The notes: generated from the sequence alone by a model not told the origin. A stretch of DNA of 10,433 nucleotides from Bacillota bacterium (GCA_017420625.1 JAFOIR010000323.1:1-10433); one strand, 5' to 3'; shown: positions 1-6,886, counted from the first letter of the stretch. Made by a program: numbers and translations.

Positions 1-2
1 CA

Positions 3-374
3 GTTTGCGAAGCGCTGCGTCCCAGTGATTTCAGCGAAGAAGATATCCAGAATCTCAGCCATATGCCCATCTGGTTTACCCAGGCAGAGAACGATCCGAT
101 CGTCCCGCCCGACGGCCTGGTTCTTCCCCTGGTGAAGCGCCATAAGGCAGCAGGAGCTGATAACGTTCACGTATCCCTGTTTGAGCGGATCGTGGATCAG
201 AGCGGGAAATTCAAACAGCCGAACGGCCAGCCGATGGAATACATGGGACATTTTTCATGGATCCATACTTTCAATGATGACTGCGTCTACGATCTGGACG
301 GCACCCGCGTGATGCACGAAGGACGGCCGGTGACTCTGTGGCGCTGGCTTGGGAAACAGCGCAGAAATAAATAA
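3..374 (+). CDS. Alpha/beta-hydrolase (predicted peptidase/esterase), 3' end only
   Basis: This is the C-terminal 123 residues of a serine hydrolase; the reading frame is open to the left edge, so the start and the nucleophile serine lie outside the window. The methionine at base 63 is internal, since coding continues upstream of it. Visible are the stretch WFTQAENDPIVPP (Asp at fragment residue 31, the usual position of the catalytic acid) and EYMGHFSW (His at residue 83, the likely catalytic histidine). This spacing and wording fit the prolyl-oligopeptidase/PHB-depolymerase-like 'predicted peptidase' group (COG4099 type). The substrate could be a peptide or an ester on a sugar; the fragment does not decide. 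It converges on the ygjV-like copy, with a hairpin between them. The family call is fairly sure and the substrate unknown. Confidence 0.75.
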   Translation, partial: VCEALRPSDFSEEDIQNLSHMPIWFTQAENDPIVPPDGLVLPLVKRHKAAGADNVHVSLFERIVDQSGKFKQPNGQPMEYMGHFSWIHTFNDDCVYDLDGTRVMHEGRPVTLWRWLGKQRRNK

Positions 375-398
375 TCGGCTGTCCTAAAAGACAGCCGA
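375..398 (-). terminator. Hairpin terminator between convergent genes
   Basis: A perfect 9-bp stem, TCGGCTGTC and GACAGCCGA, encloses a 6-nt loop. It starts right after the hydrolase stop codon. Read on the minus strand the stem is followed by a T-rich run (TTATTTATTT); on the plus strand no T tract follows. It is therefore best read as the intrinsic terminator of the minus-strand ygjV-like/araC transcript, possibly also slowing plus-strand read-through. The long ygjV repeat begins 3 bases to the right, at 401. Confidence 0.6.
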
Positions 399-400
399 AG

Positions 401-940
401 CTGATAAGATAAACGATCAAAGCTGAAGGACCCATCCGGATTCATCCGGAACATAGCCCATTTTCTTCAGATAGGTCTCATGTCCCTCTGCAACCGTTTT
501 GGCAAAGCGCAGCGTATGAACGCCCTGGGCGGGCAGCTGCTGATGCAGGAACGTGCCGACCGAACAGTCACGATAGGCTGGCGTAGAATAATCGATCACT
601 ATATCCAGAGCGCCGTCGGAGAGATCACCCATCAGGACTCCGACCGGCGCTCCTTCCTTTAGTACGACGAAAGCGGTATGGGAAGCGGTGTCCTCCGGGT
701 GATAGTCGGGGAAAAATCCTTTGATATCTTCCTTGTAGCTGCCAAGGAAATATGAAAGCAGCGTGTTGCCGTTTTCTGTCTCGACCACTTCATAGATCTC
801 CTGCTTTTTCCTGGACAGCTTCCACAGGTTGATCAGATTGATCGTGATCAGACAGGCATTCATCAGCGCCAGCGGAAGTGCACCGCAAAGCCGATATAAC
901 CGACGATTTCGAGGATCATAGCAATTCATCCTTTCTTTTT
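401..940. repeat. Long direct repeat, left copy (ygjV-like unit)
   Basis: This stretch matches 8390-9026 in the same orientation. By my alignment, bases 401-890 differ from 8390-8879 at about 25 of 490 positions (about 95% identity), and bases 891-940 match 8977-9026 without a difference. The left copy lacks 97 bp that are present in the right copy at 8880-8976. Both boundaries are sharp: on the left the sequence diverges into unrelated hairpins, and on the right the repeat stops 4 bases before the araC stop codon. Confidence 0.95.
417..919 (-). pseudogene. YgjV-type membrane protein with GNAT-like tail, frame-broken copy
   Basis: This is the damaged twin of the intact gene at 8406-9005. The natural start (ATG at 919, MILEIVGYIG) is kept with its ribosome binding site. 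A 97-bp deletion at 890/891 then removes most of the first two membrane helices and shifts the frame, so the rest is not read from that start. An alternative ATG at 929 is in the frame of the remaining body and would give a 170-residue protein (MNCYDPRNRRLYRLCGALPL...). However, that ATG directly abuts the AAAGG of the ribosome binding site, so initiation there should be poor. The remaining body differs from the intact copy by only 8 amino acids, most base changes being silent, so decay is recent or the divergence predates the deletion. It lies 14 bp downstream of araC on the same strand and probably shares its transcript. A short functional product from 929 is possible but unlikely. Confidence 0.7.
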
Positions 941-943
941 GTC

Positions 944-2011
944 TTATATCTTTTCCGGGAATCCGGCATTTTCATCCAGACTCCGACGATATTCCGTCGG
1001 AGTCTTTTTGTAATGCTTTTTGAATACCCGGATAAAGCTTTCCGTATTTTCATAACCGACCTGATAAGCAATATTCATGACCGACAGGTTCGTGGATCTG
1101 AGCAGCGCGATTGCATGTTTCATCCTGCATTCCGCCAGAATTTCACTGAAATTCCGGCCGGTCAGCTGTTTGATGAGTCGGGAAAGATATTCCTGGGAAT
1201 AACCGAAGTGATCGGCCGTCTTCATCAGGGAAGTGGTACGATGATTTTCCTGAATATATTGGTTCAGGGCATAGGACAGTCTGGATTTATCGGAATCCGG
1301 TTCGCTGATCTCGGCTGTGTTTTCATAGTACCGAAGCAATTTGGCGTAAAAGATCGAGAAACACGCATTGATGATCGTCTCATATTCCTGATAGGTATTC
1401 GTATTTTCCAGCATCATCTGGAGAATCAGATTTCGCAGTTCCTGATCGTTGCCCGTGTGAAAGAGAAGATATCGGTTGGAAGAGGAAAAATGCAGGTTCT
1501 CTATAAAGAAATCAGACAGGACATTATTCCGGTTGAAAAGAGGATTCTGAAATACATTCTCGATCACTGTGACGCTGTTGATCAGGTTGATTACAATGCT
1601 GCTGTCCTGGACAGACAGGGAATGGCTGACTCCGGGCGGAATAATACAAAGATCACCAAGCTGCAGAACCTGGCGTTTTCCATTGATTTCATGCAGACAG
1701 GAACCTTCAAAAACATAAAAAGCTTCAAAATAGGTGTGAAAGTGCTGAAATACAGGAGAATAACAATTGTGCTTGCTGATCAGCATTCCGATCTGCGGAT
1801 CGGAAAAGAAATACTCATCCCGCATGGCATCCGGCATCGTCGCCGATATTTCCGGGATAACGTAATGTTTCCTCACGCACTCTTCAATATCCACCTCTTT
1901 CAGAAACCGACGAAAAGCGGAAGGATTTTTCTTTGCCAGCTGATACTGAAGATAAAACTGTTCGCTGTCATTCAGACTATGCAAAGACTGAATTAATTCA
2001 AACTCATTCAT
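944..2011 (-). CDS. AraC-family transcriptional regulator with cupin-like sensor domain
   Basis: A 355-residue DNA-binding regulator, probably the ligand-dependent activator of the divergent transport operon. The N-terminal part (about residues 75-150) looks like an AraC-type cupin sensor: HFHTYFEAFYVFEGS, then GDLCIIPPGVSH. The C-terminal part (about 245-345) is a double helix-turn-helix of the HTH_18 type, with the signature IAYQVGYENTESFIRVFKKH and the family ending TPTEYRR at 338-343. The start at 2011 is supported by GAGG at 2019-2022, 7 nt upstream; two other ATGs overlap it in another frame. It is longer than the usual 290-300 residues because of an N-terminal extension of about 65 residues and a linker between the domains. 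The gene is transcribed away from the operon across a shared AT-rich region, so autoregulation is plausible. The family is sure; the inducer (rhamnose or a rhamnoside) is inferred only from the neighbouring genes. Confidence 0.93.
   Translation of the reverse strand: MNEFELIQSLHSLNDSEQFYLQYQLAKKNPSAFRRFLKEVDIEECVRKHYVIPEISATMPDAMRDEYFFSDPQIGMLISKHNCYSPVFQHFHTYFEAFYVFEGSCLHEINGKRQVLQLGDLCIIPPGVSHSLSVQDSSIVINLINSVTVIENVFQNPLFNRNNVLSDFFIENLHFSSSNRYLLFHTGNDQELRNLILQMMLENTNTYQEYETIINACFSIFYAKLLRYYENTAEISEPDSDKSRLSYALNQYIQENHRTTSLMKTADHFGYSQEYLSRLIKQLTGRNFSEILAECRMKHAIALLRSTNLSVMNIAYQVGYENTESFIRVFKKHYKKTPTEYRRSLDENAGFPEKI
979..1009 (+). terminator. Terminator-like hairpin, plus strand, inside the araC 3' end
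   Basis: A perfect 10-bp stem, GACTCCGACG (979-988) and CGTCGGAGTC (995-1004), has a 6-nt loop and is followed directly by five T residues (1005-1009) on the plus strand. This is a textbook intrinsic terminator for plus-strand transcription, antisense to araC. On the minus strand no T tract follows. The sequence also encodes the KKTPTEYRRS part of the regulator, so the symmetry could be a by-product of coding. Confidence 0.5.
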
Positions 2012-2033
2012 TCATCTGCCTCGATTATCAAAT

Positions 2034-2103
2034 AATATCAGTAATATATAGAAATTTTAACATAATAGTCAAAAAATATCAAATGCATATAATTATTTTA
2101 ACA
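2034..2103. promoter_or_regulatory. Two imperfect repeats 41 bp apart: candidate AraC-type operator
   Basis: Three blocks recur with the same internal spacing exactly 41 bp apart: AATATCA (2034 and 2075), ATATA (2046 and 2087) and ATTTTAACA (2054 and 2095). Within each unit the elements TATCA and TAACA are 22 bp apart, so TA(T/A)CA-like elements fall at 2036, 2058, 2077 and 2099, about two helical turns each. AraC-family proteins commonly bind direct-repeat half-sites on one face of the helix, and the last element overlaps the proposed -35 box of the operon promoter. The region is very AT-rich, so chance similarity cannot be excluded. Confidence 0.45.
2043..2072 (-). promoter_or_regulatory. 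Candidate araC promoter
   Basis: On the minus strand TTGACT (2072-2067, five of six matches to the -35 consensus) is followed after 18 bp by TATATT (2048-2043, five of six matches to the -10 consensus). This would place the transcript start near 2036 and give a leader of about 25 nt before the ATG at 2011. It overlaps the repeated operator blocks, which would allow the regulator to control its own gene. Confidence 0.5.
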
Positions 2104-2127
2104 ATTCCTTTTTCCCGGAATTTTAAT
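2098..2127 (+). promoter_or_regulatory. Candidate promoter of the transport operon
   Basis: TTAACA (2098-2103, five of six -35 matches) and TTTAAT (2122-2127, five of six -10 matches) are 18 bp apart, predicting a start near 2134 and a leader of about 37 nt. The -35 box sits inside the second operator repeat, as expected for a regulator that contacts RNA polymerase. A perfect TATAAT at 2088-2093 is an alternative -10 box, but its matching -35 position is poor. Confidence 0.45.
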
Positions 2128-2158
2128 AAGATAGATAGTAGAAAAGATTATCCGGGAA
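2112..2158. repeat. Inverted repeat TTCCCGGA / TCCGGGAA before the ATPase gene
   Basis: TTCCCGGA at 2112-2119 is the exact reverse complement of TCCGGGAA at 2151-2158. The left arm lies in the spacer of the proposed promoter and the right arm overlaps the start of the GGGAAGGA ribosome binding site (2154-2161). It could be a pair of sites for a second regulator. If transcription starts upstream of 2112, it could instead be an RNA stem that masks the ribosome binding site. Confidence 0.35.
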
Positions 2159-2170
2159 GGACGTGGAGGG

Positions 2171-3664
2171 ATGAGTCAAACAGTAGAGATCAAAAATATG
2201 TCTAAACATTTCGGCCCCACGGTTGCGCTGAATCATGTAAGTTTTGAAGCTTACAGCGGAGAAGTGCTGGGGCTGATCGGTGAAAACGGATCCGGAAAAT
2301 CGACTGCGACTTCGATCTATGCGGGCATGCAGTCCTGTGACGAGGGCGAAATGTTCTTTCAGGGAAAGCCCTGGGCTCCGATTTCTATGACGGACGCATT
2401 GAAGCACGGCGTTGGAATGATCGTACAGGAAAACGGAACCGTTCCCGGTATCAGCGTAGCTGAAAATATTTTTCTGGGCGAGACCAAAGACTTTAAAAAC
2501 GGTCCACTGATCAACCGGAAGAAAATGAACCAGGAAGCACAGAAAGCACTCGATGCGATCGGCGCTTCCCATATCAAGGCACAGATGCCGATGGATCAGC
2601 TGGATTTTCAGGACAGAAAACTGTCGGAGATCGCAAAGGTCATGGCCAAAAACCCGGATGTTCTGGTAGTCGATGAAACGACCACAGCGCTTTCGCAAAG
2701 AGGGCGTGAGATCATCTATGACATCATGGCCAGGATGAGAGACGAAGACAAAACGGTGATCTTCATTTCCCACGACCTGGATGAGATCATGGAAAAATGC
2801 GACCGGCTGACGGTTCTTAGAGATGGACAGATCATCCGGACCTTCGATAAGAAAGAATTTGATGCCGATGCGATCCGGACATCCATGATCGGAAGAGAGA
2901 TCGAAGGAAGCTACTATCGCAGTGATTATGGCGATGATGAGAAAAAAGACACCGTTCTTCGCTGTGAAGATCTTTGCCTGGATCATCAGCTGGATCACTG
3001 CAGTTTTGAGATTCATGCAGGGGAGATCCTTGGGATCGGCGGACTTTCCCACTGCGGTATGCACACACTGGGCAAGGTCCTGTTTGGAGCGGAACGCGCG
3101 GAAAGCGGCAAGTTCACGGTAAATGGAAAAACCATCCGCAATGAAGCGGAAGCCATGAAAGCCGGGATCGGTTATGTGGCCAAGGACAGAGATACCGAGT
3201 CGCTCTGTATTGAAGCGAGTATCAAGGACAATATCGCCATCGCAGGGCTGGATCGGTTTGCGGTCAAGAATTTCCTGATCCTTCCCGGAAAAGAAAAACA
3301 ATATGTCGATGCTCAGATCGAAAAGCTCAGCATCAAGTGCCGGAATGCGGATCAATACGTGTCGGCACTTTCCGGCGGGAATAAACAGAAGGTCGCCTTC
3401 GGAAAGTGGACTGGCCGGGGATCTGAGATCCTCATCCTGGACTGCCCGACACGAGGAGTGGATATCGGCGTCAAACAGGCCATGTATCAGCTGATGTACC
3501 AGATGAGACAGGAAGGAAAATCCATTATCCTGATTTCGGAAGAAATGGCGGAACTGATCGGTATGTCGGACAGACTCCTGATCATGAAAGACGGAAAGAT
3601 CGAAAAAGAACTGAAGAGAGATCCGCAGCTGACAGAAGCGGATGTCATTCAGTACATGATCTAG
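2171..3664 (+). CDS. Sugar ABC transporter ATP-binding protein, tandem NBD (RbsA/MglA-like)
   Basis: A 497-residue ATPase with two fused nucleotide-binding domains, the energy unit of a CUT2-type sugar importer on the inner face of the membrane. NBD1 has an intact Walker A (GENGSGKS, 37-44), Walker B and catalytic Glu (VLVVDET, 165-171) and switch His (ISHD, 199-202). Its signature region reads LDFQDRKLSEIAKVMA (144-159), where the family usually has LSxGxxQ. NBD2 is the reverse: the signature LSGGNKQKVAFGKW (400-413) is perfect, but the P-loop region GGLSHCGMHTL (290-300) lacks the GKS/T. The catalytic Glu of LILDEPTRGVD is replaced by Cys (LILDCPTRGVD, 421-431). One composite ATP site is thus canonical and the other probably dead. 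The start at 2171 is served by GGGAAGGA at 2154-2161; the GGAGG at 2165-2169 is too close to act. It is the first gene of the operon, ending 9 bp before permease 1. Confidence 0.93.
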   Translation: MSQTVEIKNMSKHFGPTVALNHVSFEAYSGEVLGLIGENGSGKSTATSIYAGMQSCDEGEMFFQGKPWAPISMTDALKHGVGMIVQENGTVPGISVAENIFLGETKDFKNGPLINRKKMNQEAQKALDAIGASHIKAQMPMDQLDFQDRKLSEIAKVMAKNPDVLVVDETTTALSQRGREIIYDIMARMRDEDKTVIFISHDLDEIMEKCDRLTVLRDGQIIRTFDKKEFDADAIRTSMIGREIEGSYYRSDYGDDEKKDTVLRCEDLCLDHQLDHCSFEIHAGEILGIGGLSHCGMHTLGKVLFGAERAESGKFTVNGKTIRNEAEAMKAGIGYVAKDRDTESLCIEASIKDNIAIAGLDRFAVKNFLILPGKEKQYVDAQIEKLSIKCRNADQYVSALSGGNKQKVAFGKWTGRGSEILILDCPTRGVDIGVKQAMYQLMYQMRQEGKSIILISEEMAELIGMSDRLLIMKDGKIEKELKRDPQLTEADVIQYMI

Positions 3665-3669
3665 GAGGA
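3662..3669 (+). promoter_or_regulatory. Ribosome binding site overlapping the ATPase stop codon
   Basis: The stop codon TAG (3662-3664) overlaps the strong AGGAGGA (3663-3669), 4 nt before the permease 1 ATG at 3674. This fixes the permease start and suggests translational coupling between ATPase and permease. Confidence 0.8.
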
Positions 3670-3673
3670 AGCG

Positions 3674-4651
3674 ATGGAAAAGGAAATGACTATCCGTAAA
3701 AACAACCTCAGAGAGACGGTGTTTAAGTTTGCACCGGTCCTGGGACTGGTGCTGCTGTTCGTGATCTTTCTGATCCTGGCTGTCACCCGGGATATCAACA
3801 TCCCATACAGTTTTAAGAATATCATCAATCAATCGGTCGTAGTCGTGGTAGCGGCAACAGGTGCAGTTTTCATCTATACGTTAGGCTCGTTTGACATCTC
3901 TCTTGGCGCTTCGCTCTGTGTCAGTGCTCTGATCGGTGCCATGGTTTACAATCTGACCGGAAGCCTGCTTATCATGCTGCTGACATGTCTTGGCACCGCA
4001 ATCCTGATCTCCCTTGTCAGCTCGGTCCTGGCATCCGTCTTCAATCTGCCTGTATTTGTCACAACGATCGCGATGCTGTCCCTGCTCAATGCTCTGGTGC
4101 TGGTACTGATCGGAGCCAACGGAACCGGCGATGTGATCCAGATCCCTGCGGCTGCCATAAGAGGGATCAACAATGTCTGGTTCAAACTGATCGTTCTGGT
4201 TTTGTATCTGGCGCTTTGCATCTTTGCTTTTGATTTTATGAAACTGGGACGAAGAGAAAAATTCCAGGGCGGCAATCCGGTCTGCGCAAAACTGACAGGT
4301 CTGAACGGGAAAAAGCTGGCGATCACAGCTTTCGCAATTGCCGGAATCGGTGTTGGCCTCGGCGCATTTCTGACCATCACCTATGCGCCGACACTGTCCA
4401 GAAATACAGCTTCCAGCGTAGGAATGGACATTATTATATCGATCGTTTTCGGCGGCATGCCGGTATCCGGCGGAGCCCGAAGCAAGATCTACTCGGCTGC
4501 GATCGGAGCAGTCTCCATGACATTGCTGAACCAGATCATGCTGACGCTGAGTCTTGACTCCGGCGTCGGTCAGATGGTAAAGGCCATGATATTTATTCTT
4601 GTTGTTTTCATCTCCATGTCAAACAACAAGGGAAATATATTACCAAGATAA
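3674..4651 (+). CDS. Sugar ABC transporter permease 1 (RbsC/BPD_transp_2-like)
   Basis: A 325-residue integral membrane protein, one of two permeases in this operon; it forms part of the transmembrane path of the importer. Hydrophobic helices are visible from about residues 18-37 onward and fill most of the chain, as expected for the roughly 8-10-helix RbsC/MglC family. Family landmarks are GSFDISLG at 71-78 (matching GGIDLSVG of RbsC), GGNPVCAKLTG at 199-209 (matching GNNxxAARLSG, the loop expected to touch the ATPase) and FGGMPVSGGARS at 259-270 (matching LGGTSLAGG). The start is fixed by the AGGAGGA ribosome binding site overlapping the ATPase stop. Length is normal. The two permeases are clearly different sequences and likely form a heterodimer. 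The substrate cannot be read from the permease. Confidence 0.92.
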   Translation: MEKEMTIRKNNLRETVFKFAPVLGLVLLFVIFLILAVTRDINIPYSFKNIINQSVVVVVAATGAVFIYTLGSFDISLGASLCVSALIGAMVYNLTGSLLIMLLTCLGTAILISLVSSVLASVFNLPVFVTTIAMLSLLNALVLVLIGANGTGDVIQIPAAAIRGINNVWFKLIVLVLYLALCIFAFDFMKLGRREKFQGGNPVCAKLTGLNGKKLAITAFAIAGIGVGLGAFLTITYAPTLSRNTASSVGMDIIISIVFGGMPVSGGARSKIYSAAIGAVSMTLLNQIMLTLSLDSGVGQMVKAMIFILVVFISMSNNKGNILPR

Positions 4652-4672
4652 AAAATCCTCAGGAGGAAAATC

Positions 4673-5896
4673 ATGAAAACCTTAAAGAAACTGCTTGCTG
4701 CATTTCTTGCACTCGTTCTCGTCTTCTCCCTTACCGCCTGCAGCGGAAGCTCAGCCGGCGGAAACGACGGAAACGGCGCCGCAGGTCCCGATGATTCCAA
4801 GAACGTAAAGATCGGTGTTCTTGTTTCGGACGTCACCAGTGCGGAAGCTCTTGCCTTCCGTTCCTATTACGAAGACTATATTCAAAAGCAGTACAATGTT
4901 ACCTTCATGTATTCCGACGAACTGTCGGATGCAGCCGCTGAAGCCAGCGCGATCGACAACTTCATCGCCAACAACTGCAAAGCGATCATCTCCTTCTCAT
5001 CAGCAGACCGTCCTGCCCAGATCGAGCAGTGTGAACAGAACGGTGTCTACTATGCCGTAGCGACCGGTACCCTGACCGATGAACAGTATGAGCAGTTCAA
5101 AGGCTACAAGTACTATGTCGGTGCGATCGGTCCCGATCTGTATACCGAATACATGGCCGGATACGATATGGCCAAGTATTTCCTTGACAAAGGCTATACC
5201 AAGTTCGGTATGTTCGGCGGCGCTACCCCCTACTATACCGAGATGCATATCTATCGTGCAGCCGGTATGCTGGTCGCTATGTGTGAAGCCGGAAACGGCA
5301 CCTACATGGGCGCCAGTGACATGGGCAGCATGATCGGTGCGATCTACGGTGCCGGATGCCAGCTGGAGCCTGCTGTGATCGGCAGCGTTGAACTGGTCGG
5401 CTACGTCGGCGGTTATGACTTTGATGATGCATGGTTTGGAAAACTGGCAGCGGTTGCCAACGATCCTTCTGTGGAAGTTCTTCTGGCTGTCGGATCCGGA
5501 CAGACTGTTTTTGCAGGATTTAAGCAGCCTTCTCAGATGCTTGGCGATATCGACTGTTATACTTCTGATTCCGTCGCACTGATGGAAAGCGGCACGCTGA
5601 ATTATCTGGCAGGCAAATTCTCTGCTTCGATCGGCCCCACCTTTATGGCAGTTCTTTCTGCAGTACAAGGACATCCGATCCGCACGGAGGACGGCAATGC
5701 TTTTGCGATCGGTCAGGGTTACTGGGTAGCTGACAGTGCAGATGAAGCCAAACAGTACTATGAAGTTGATTCTTCCAAGACCGCACCTGCTTACACCAGA
5801 GCAATGCTGGATACGCTGTACGGTGCTTCCTATCAGGATTTCGAAGCTTTCGTCAAAGCTTATTCATTCGAAGAGATCTCCAAACTGGCTAAGTAA
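4673..5896 (+). CDS. ABC transporter solute-binding lipoprotein (periplasmic-binding fold type 1)
   Basis: A 407-residue ligand-binding protein that should sit on the outer face of the membrane and hand its ligand to the two permeases. The N-terminus is a lipoprotein signal: MKTLKK, a hydrophobic run (8-20) and the lipobox LTAC with Cys23 as the lipidated residue. A Gly/Ser/Asn-rich spacer (24-43) follows. The mature part starts with VKIGVLVSD (45-53), the first beta strand of a type 1 binding fold. AIISFSS (104-110), GYTKFGMFGGATP (174-186) and VEVLLAVGSGQTVF (267-280) fit later strands of the two lobes. At about 385 mature residues it is longer than RbsB-like proteins (about 270-300), so it is probably a divergent branch and the ligand may be larger than a monosaccharide. 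The ribosome binding site AGGAGG at 4661-4666 supports the start. The gene lies between the two permease genes. The ligand is unknown; a rhamnoside or other glycoside is inferred from the last gene of the operon. Confidence 0.9.
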   Translation: MKTLKKLLAAFLALVLVFSLTACSGSSAGGNDGNGAAGPDDSKNVKIGVLVSDVTSAEALAFRSYYEDYIQKQYNVTFMYSDELSDAAAEASAIDNFIANNCKAIISFSSADRPAQIEQCEQNGVYYAVATGTLTDEQYEQFKGYKYYVGAIGPDLYTEYMAGYDMAKYFLDKGYTKFGMFGGATPYYTEMHIYRAAGMLVAMCEAGNGTYMGASDMGSMIGAIYGAGCQLEPAVIGSVELVGYVGGYDFDDAWFGKLAAVANDPSVEVLLAVGSGQTVFAGFKQPSQMLGDIDCYTSDSVALMESGTLNYLAGKFSASIGPTFMAVLSAVQGHPIRTEDGNAFAIGQGYWVADSADEAKQYYEVDSSKTAPAYTRAMLDTLYGASYQDFEAFVKAYSFEEISKLAK

Positions 5897-5922
5897 GACA
5901 AATCAAAATAAGGATTAATAAA

Positions 5923-6885
5923 ATGAAGATTGGAAAGAAAGCAGCTGGGACACTGGCAATCCCGGTGATCACTCTGGCTGCGGTATGGATCATCTGTACC
6001 CTGCAGGATACCGTGCTTTTTGAAACGCAGCTGCACGTACTGACCTTTATTCGGGCGATCGCAAACGTGACACTGGTCACCTTCGCCCTGGCCATCAATC
6101 TGAACTCTGGCAGATTCGACTTTTCTGTCGGTTCCATTGCGCTGCTCAGTTCCGTGATCAGTTCGAAGATCGTCCTGGCACTGAACCTGGGGCCGCTTCC
6201 TATGCTGCTTCTCTCCATTTTCTTCGGGATCCTGCTGGGCTTGTTCTCCGGAGCTGTTTATGTTACCGTGAAACTACCGCCGATCATCGTTTCACTGGCA
6301 GTAGCCCTGTTCTATGAAGGCCTGTCTTTTACACTGACTGACGGACACGGCGTCAGCTTTGCCGGAAACGCTTCTCTTTTGTCCTTCTCTTCGATCCCGA
6401 ACTTCCTGATCGTGATCATGGTCACCCTCGTCCTGATGATCGTAGTCTTTGATCATACGAAATTCGGGTACGAATACAAAGCACTTCTGAGCGGACAAAA
6501 GGTTTCTGTCAACACCGGCATCCGGGAAATCCCGAATGCACTGATCTGCTACAGCATTGCCGGTGCTCTCATGGGTGCACAGGGATTTATCTCCGCTACG
6601 ACGAACGGAACCATCCAGATGTCCCTGAACTTTGGATCGATCTCCCCCATGTTTATGGCATTTTTGCCTATGTTCATCGGTGGATTCATCGGAAGATTCT
6701 CAAATGACAAACTGGGATATTTCCTCGGAGCTGTCTCCAGCGCACTGATTTCCATGCTGTATGTACGCCTCAATGTGTCCTCTTCCGTGCAGCAGATCAC
6801 GTCTGCGCTTCTGTTGGTCGGCTTCCTAATATACCTGAATAACGAAGGAAAGCTGAAAGGACTGTTTGTCAGAAAGGCGGCCTAA
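5923..6885 (+). CDS. Sugar ABC transporter permease 2 (RbsC/BPD_transp_2-like)
   Basis: A 320-residue integral membrane protein and the second half of the transport channel. Hydrophobic helices begin at about residues 8-27 and fill the chain. The motif SGRFDFSVGS (62-71) matches GGIDLSVGS of RbsC, GQKVSVNTGI (191-200) sits where the family has GNNxxAARxxGI, and FLPMFIGGFIG (247-257) takes the place of the conserved LGG segment. The ribosome binding site AAGGA at 5910-5914 lies 8 nt before the ATG. The start is 26 bp after the lipoprotein gene, and the stop is 1 base before the start of the GH78-like gene, so the two are tightly linked. It differs strongly from permease 1, which argues for a heterodimer rather than the RbsC homodimer. 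Confidence 0.9.
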   Translation: MKIGKKAAGTLAIPVITLAAVWIICTLQDTVLFETQLHVLTFIRAIANVTLVTFALAINLNSGRFDFSVGSIALLSSVISSKIVLALNLGPLPMLLLSIFFGILLGLFSGAVYVTVKLPPIIVSLAVALFYEGLSFTLTDGHGVSFAGNASLLSFSSIPNFLIVIMVTLVLMIVVFDHTKFGYEYKALLSGQKVSVNTGIREIPNALICYSIAGALMGAQGFISATTNGTIQMSLNFGSISPMFMAFLPMFIGGFIGRFSNDKLGYFLGAVSSALISMLYVRLNVSSSVQQITSALLLVGFLIYLNNEGKLKGLFVRKAA

Positions 6886-6886
6886 G

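Noticed and set aside
401..940. The long repeat as an insertion sequence
   Set aside because: It encodes no transposase, I see no terminal inverted repeats or target duplications, and its content is a single ordinary gene.
878..1996. A 372-codon open frame on the plus strand
   Set aside because: It is antisense to the clearly recognisable AraC-family gene, and its translation shows no domain.
2123..3832. A 569-codon open frame on the minus strand
   Set aside because: It lies antisense to the ATPase gene, whose protein has all the family motifs. Its translation is rich in His, Phe, Arg and Asp with no recognisable domain, as is typical of the reverse strand of a coding region.
5000..5674. 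A 224-codon open frame on the minus strand
   Set aside because: It is the mirror of the solute-binding protein gene, with no ribosome binding site or domain.
6866..6886. An upstream TTG start adding 7 residues to the GH78-like protein
   Set aside because: It overlaps permease 2 and its nearest AAAGGA is only 3 nt away; the ATG at 6887 has a better-spaced site.
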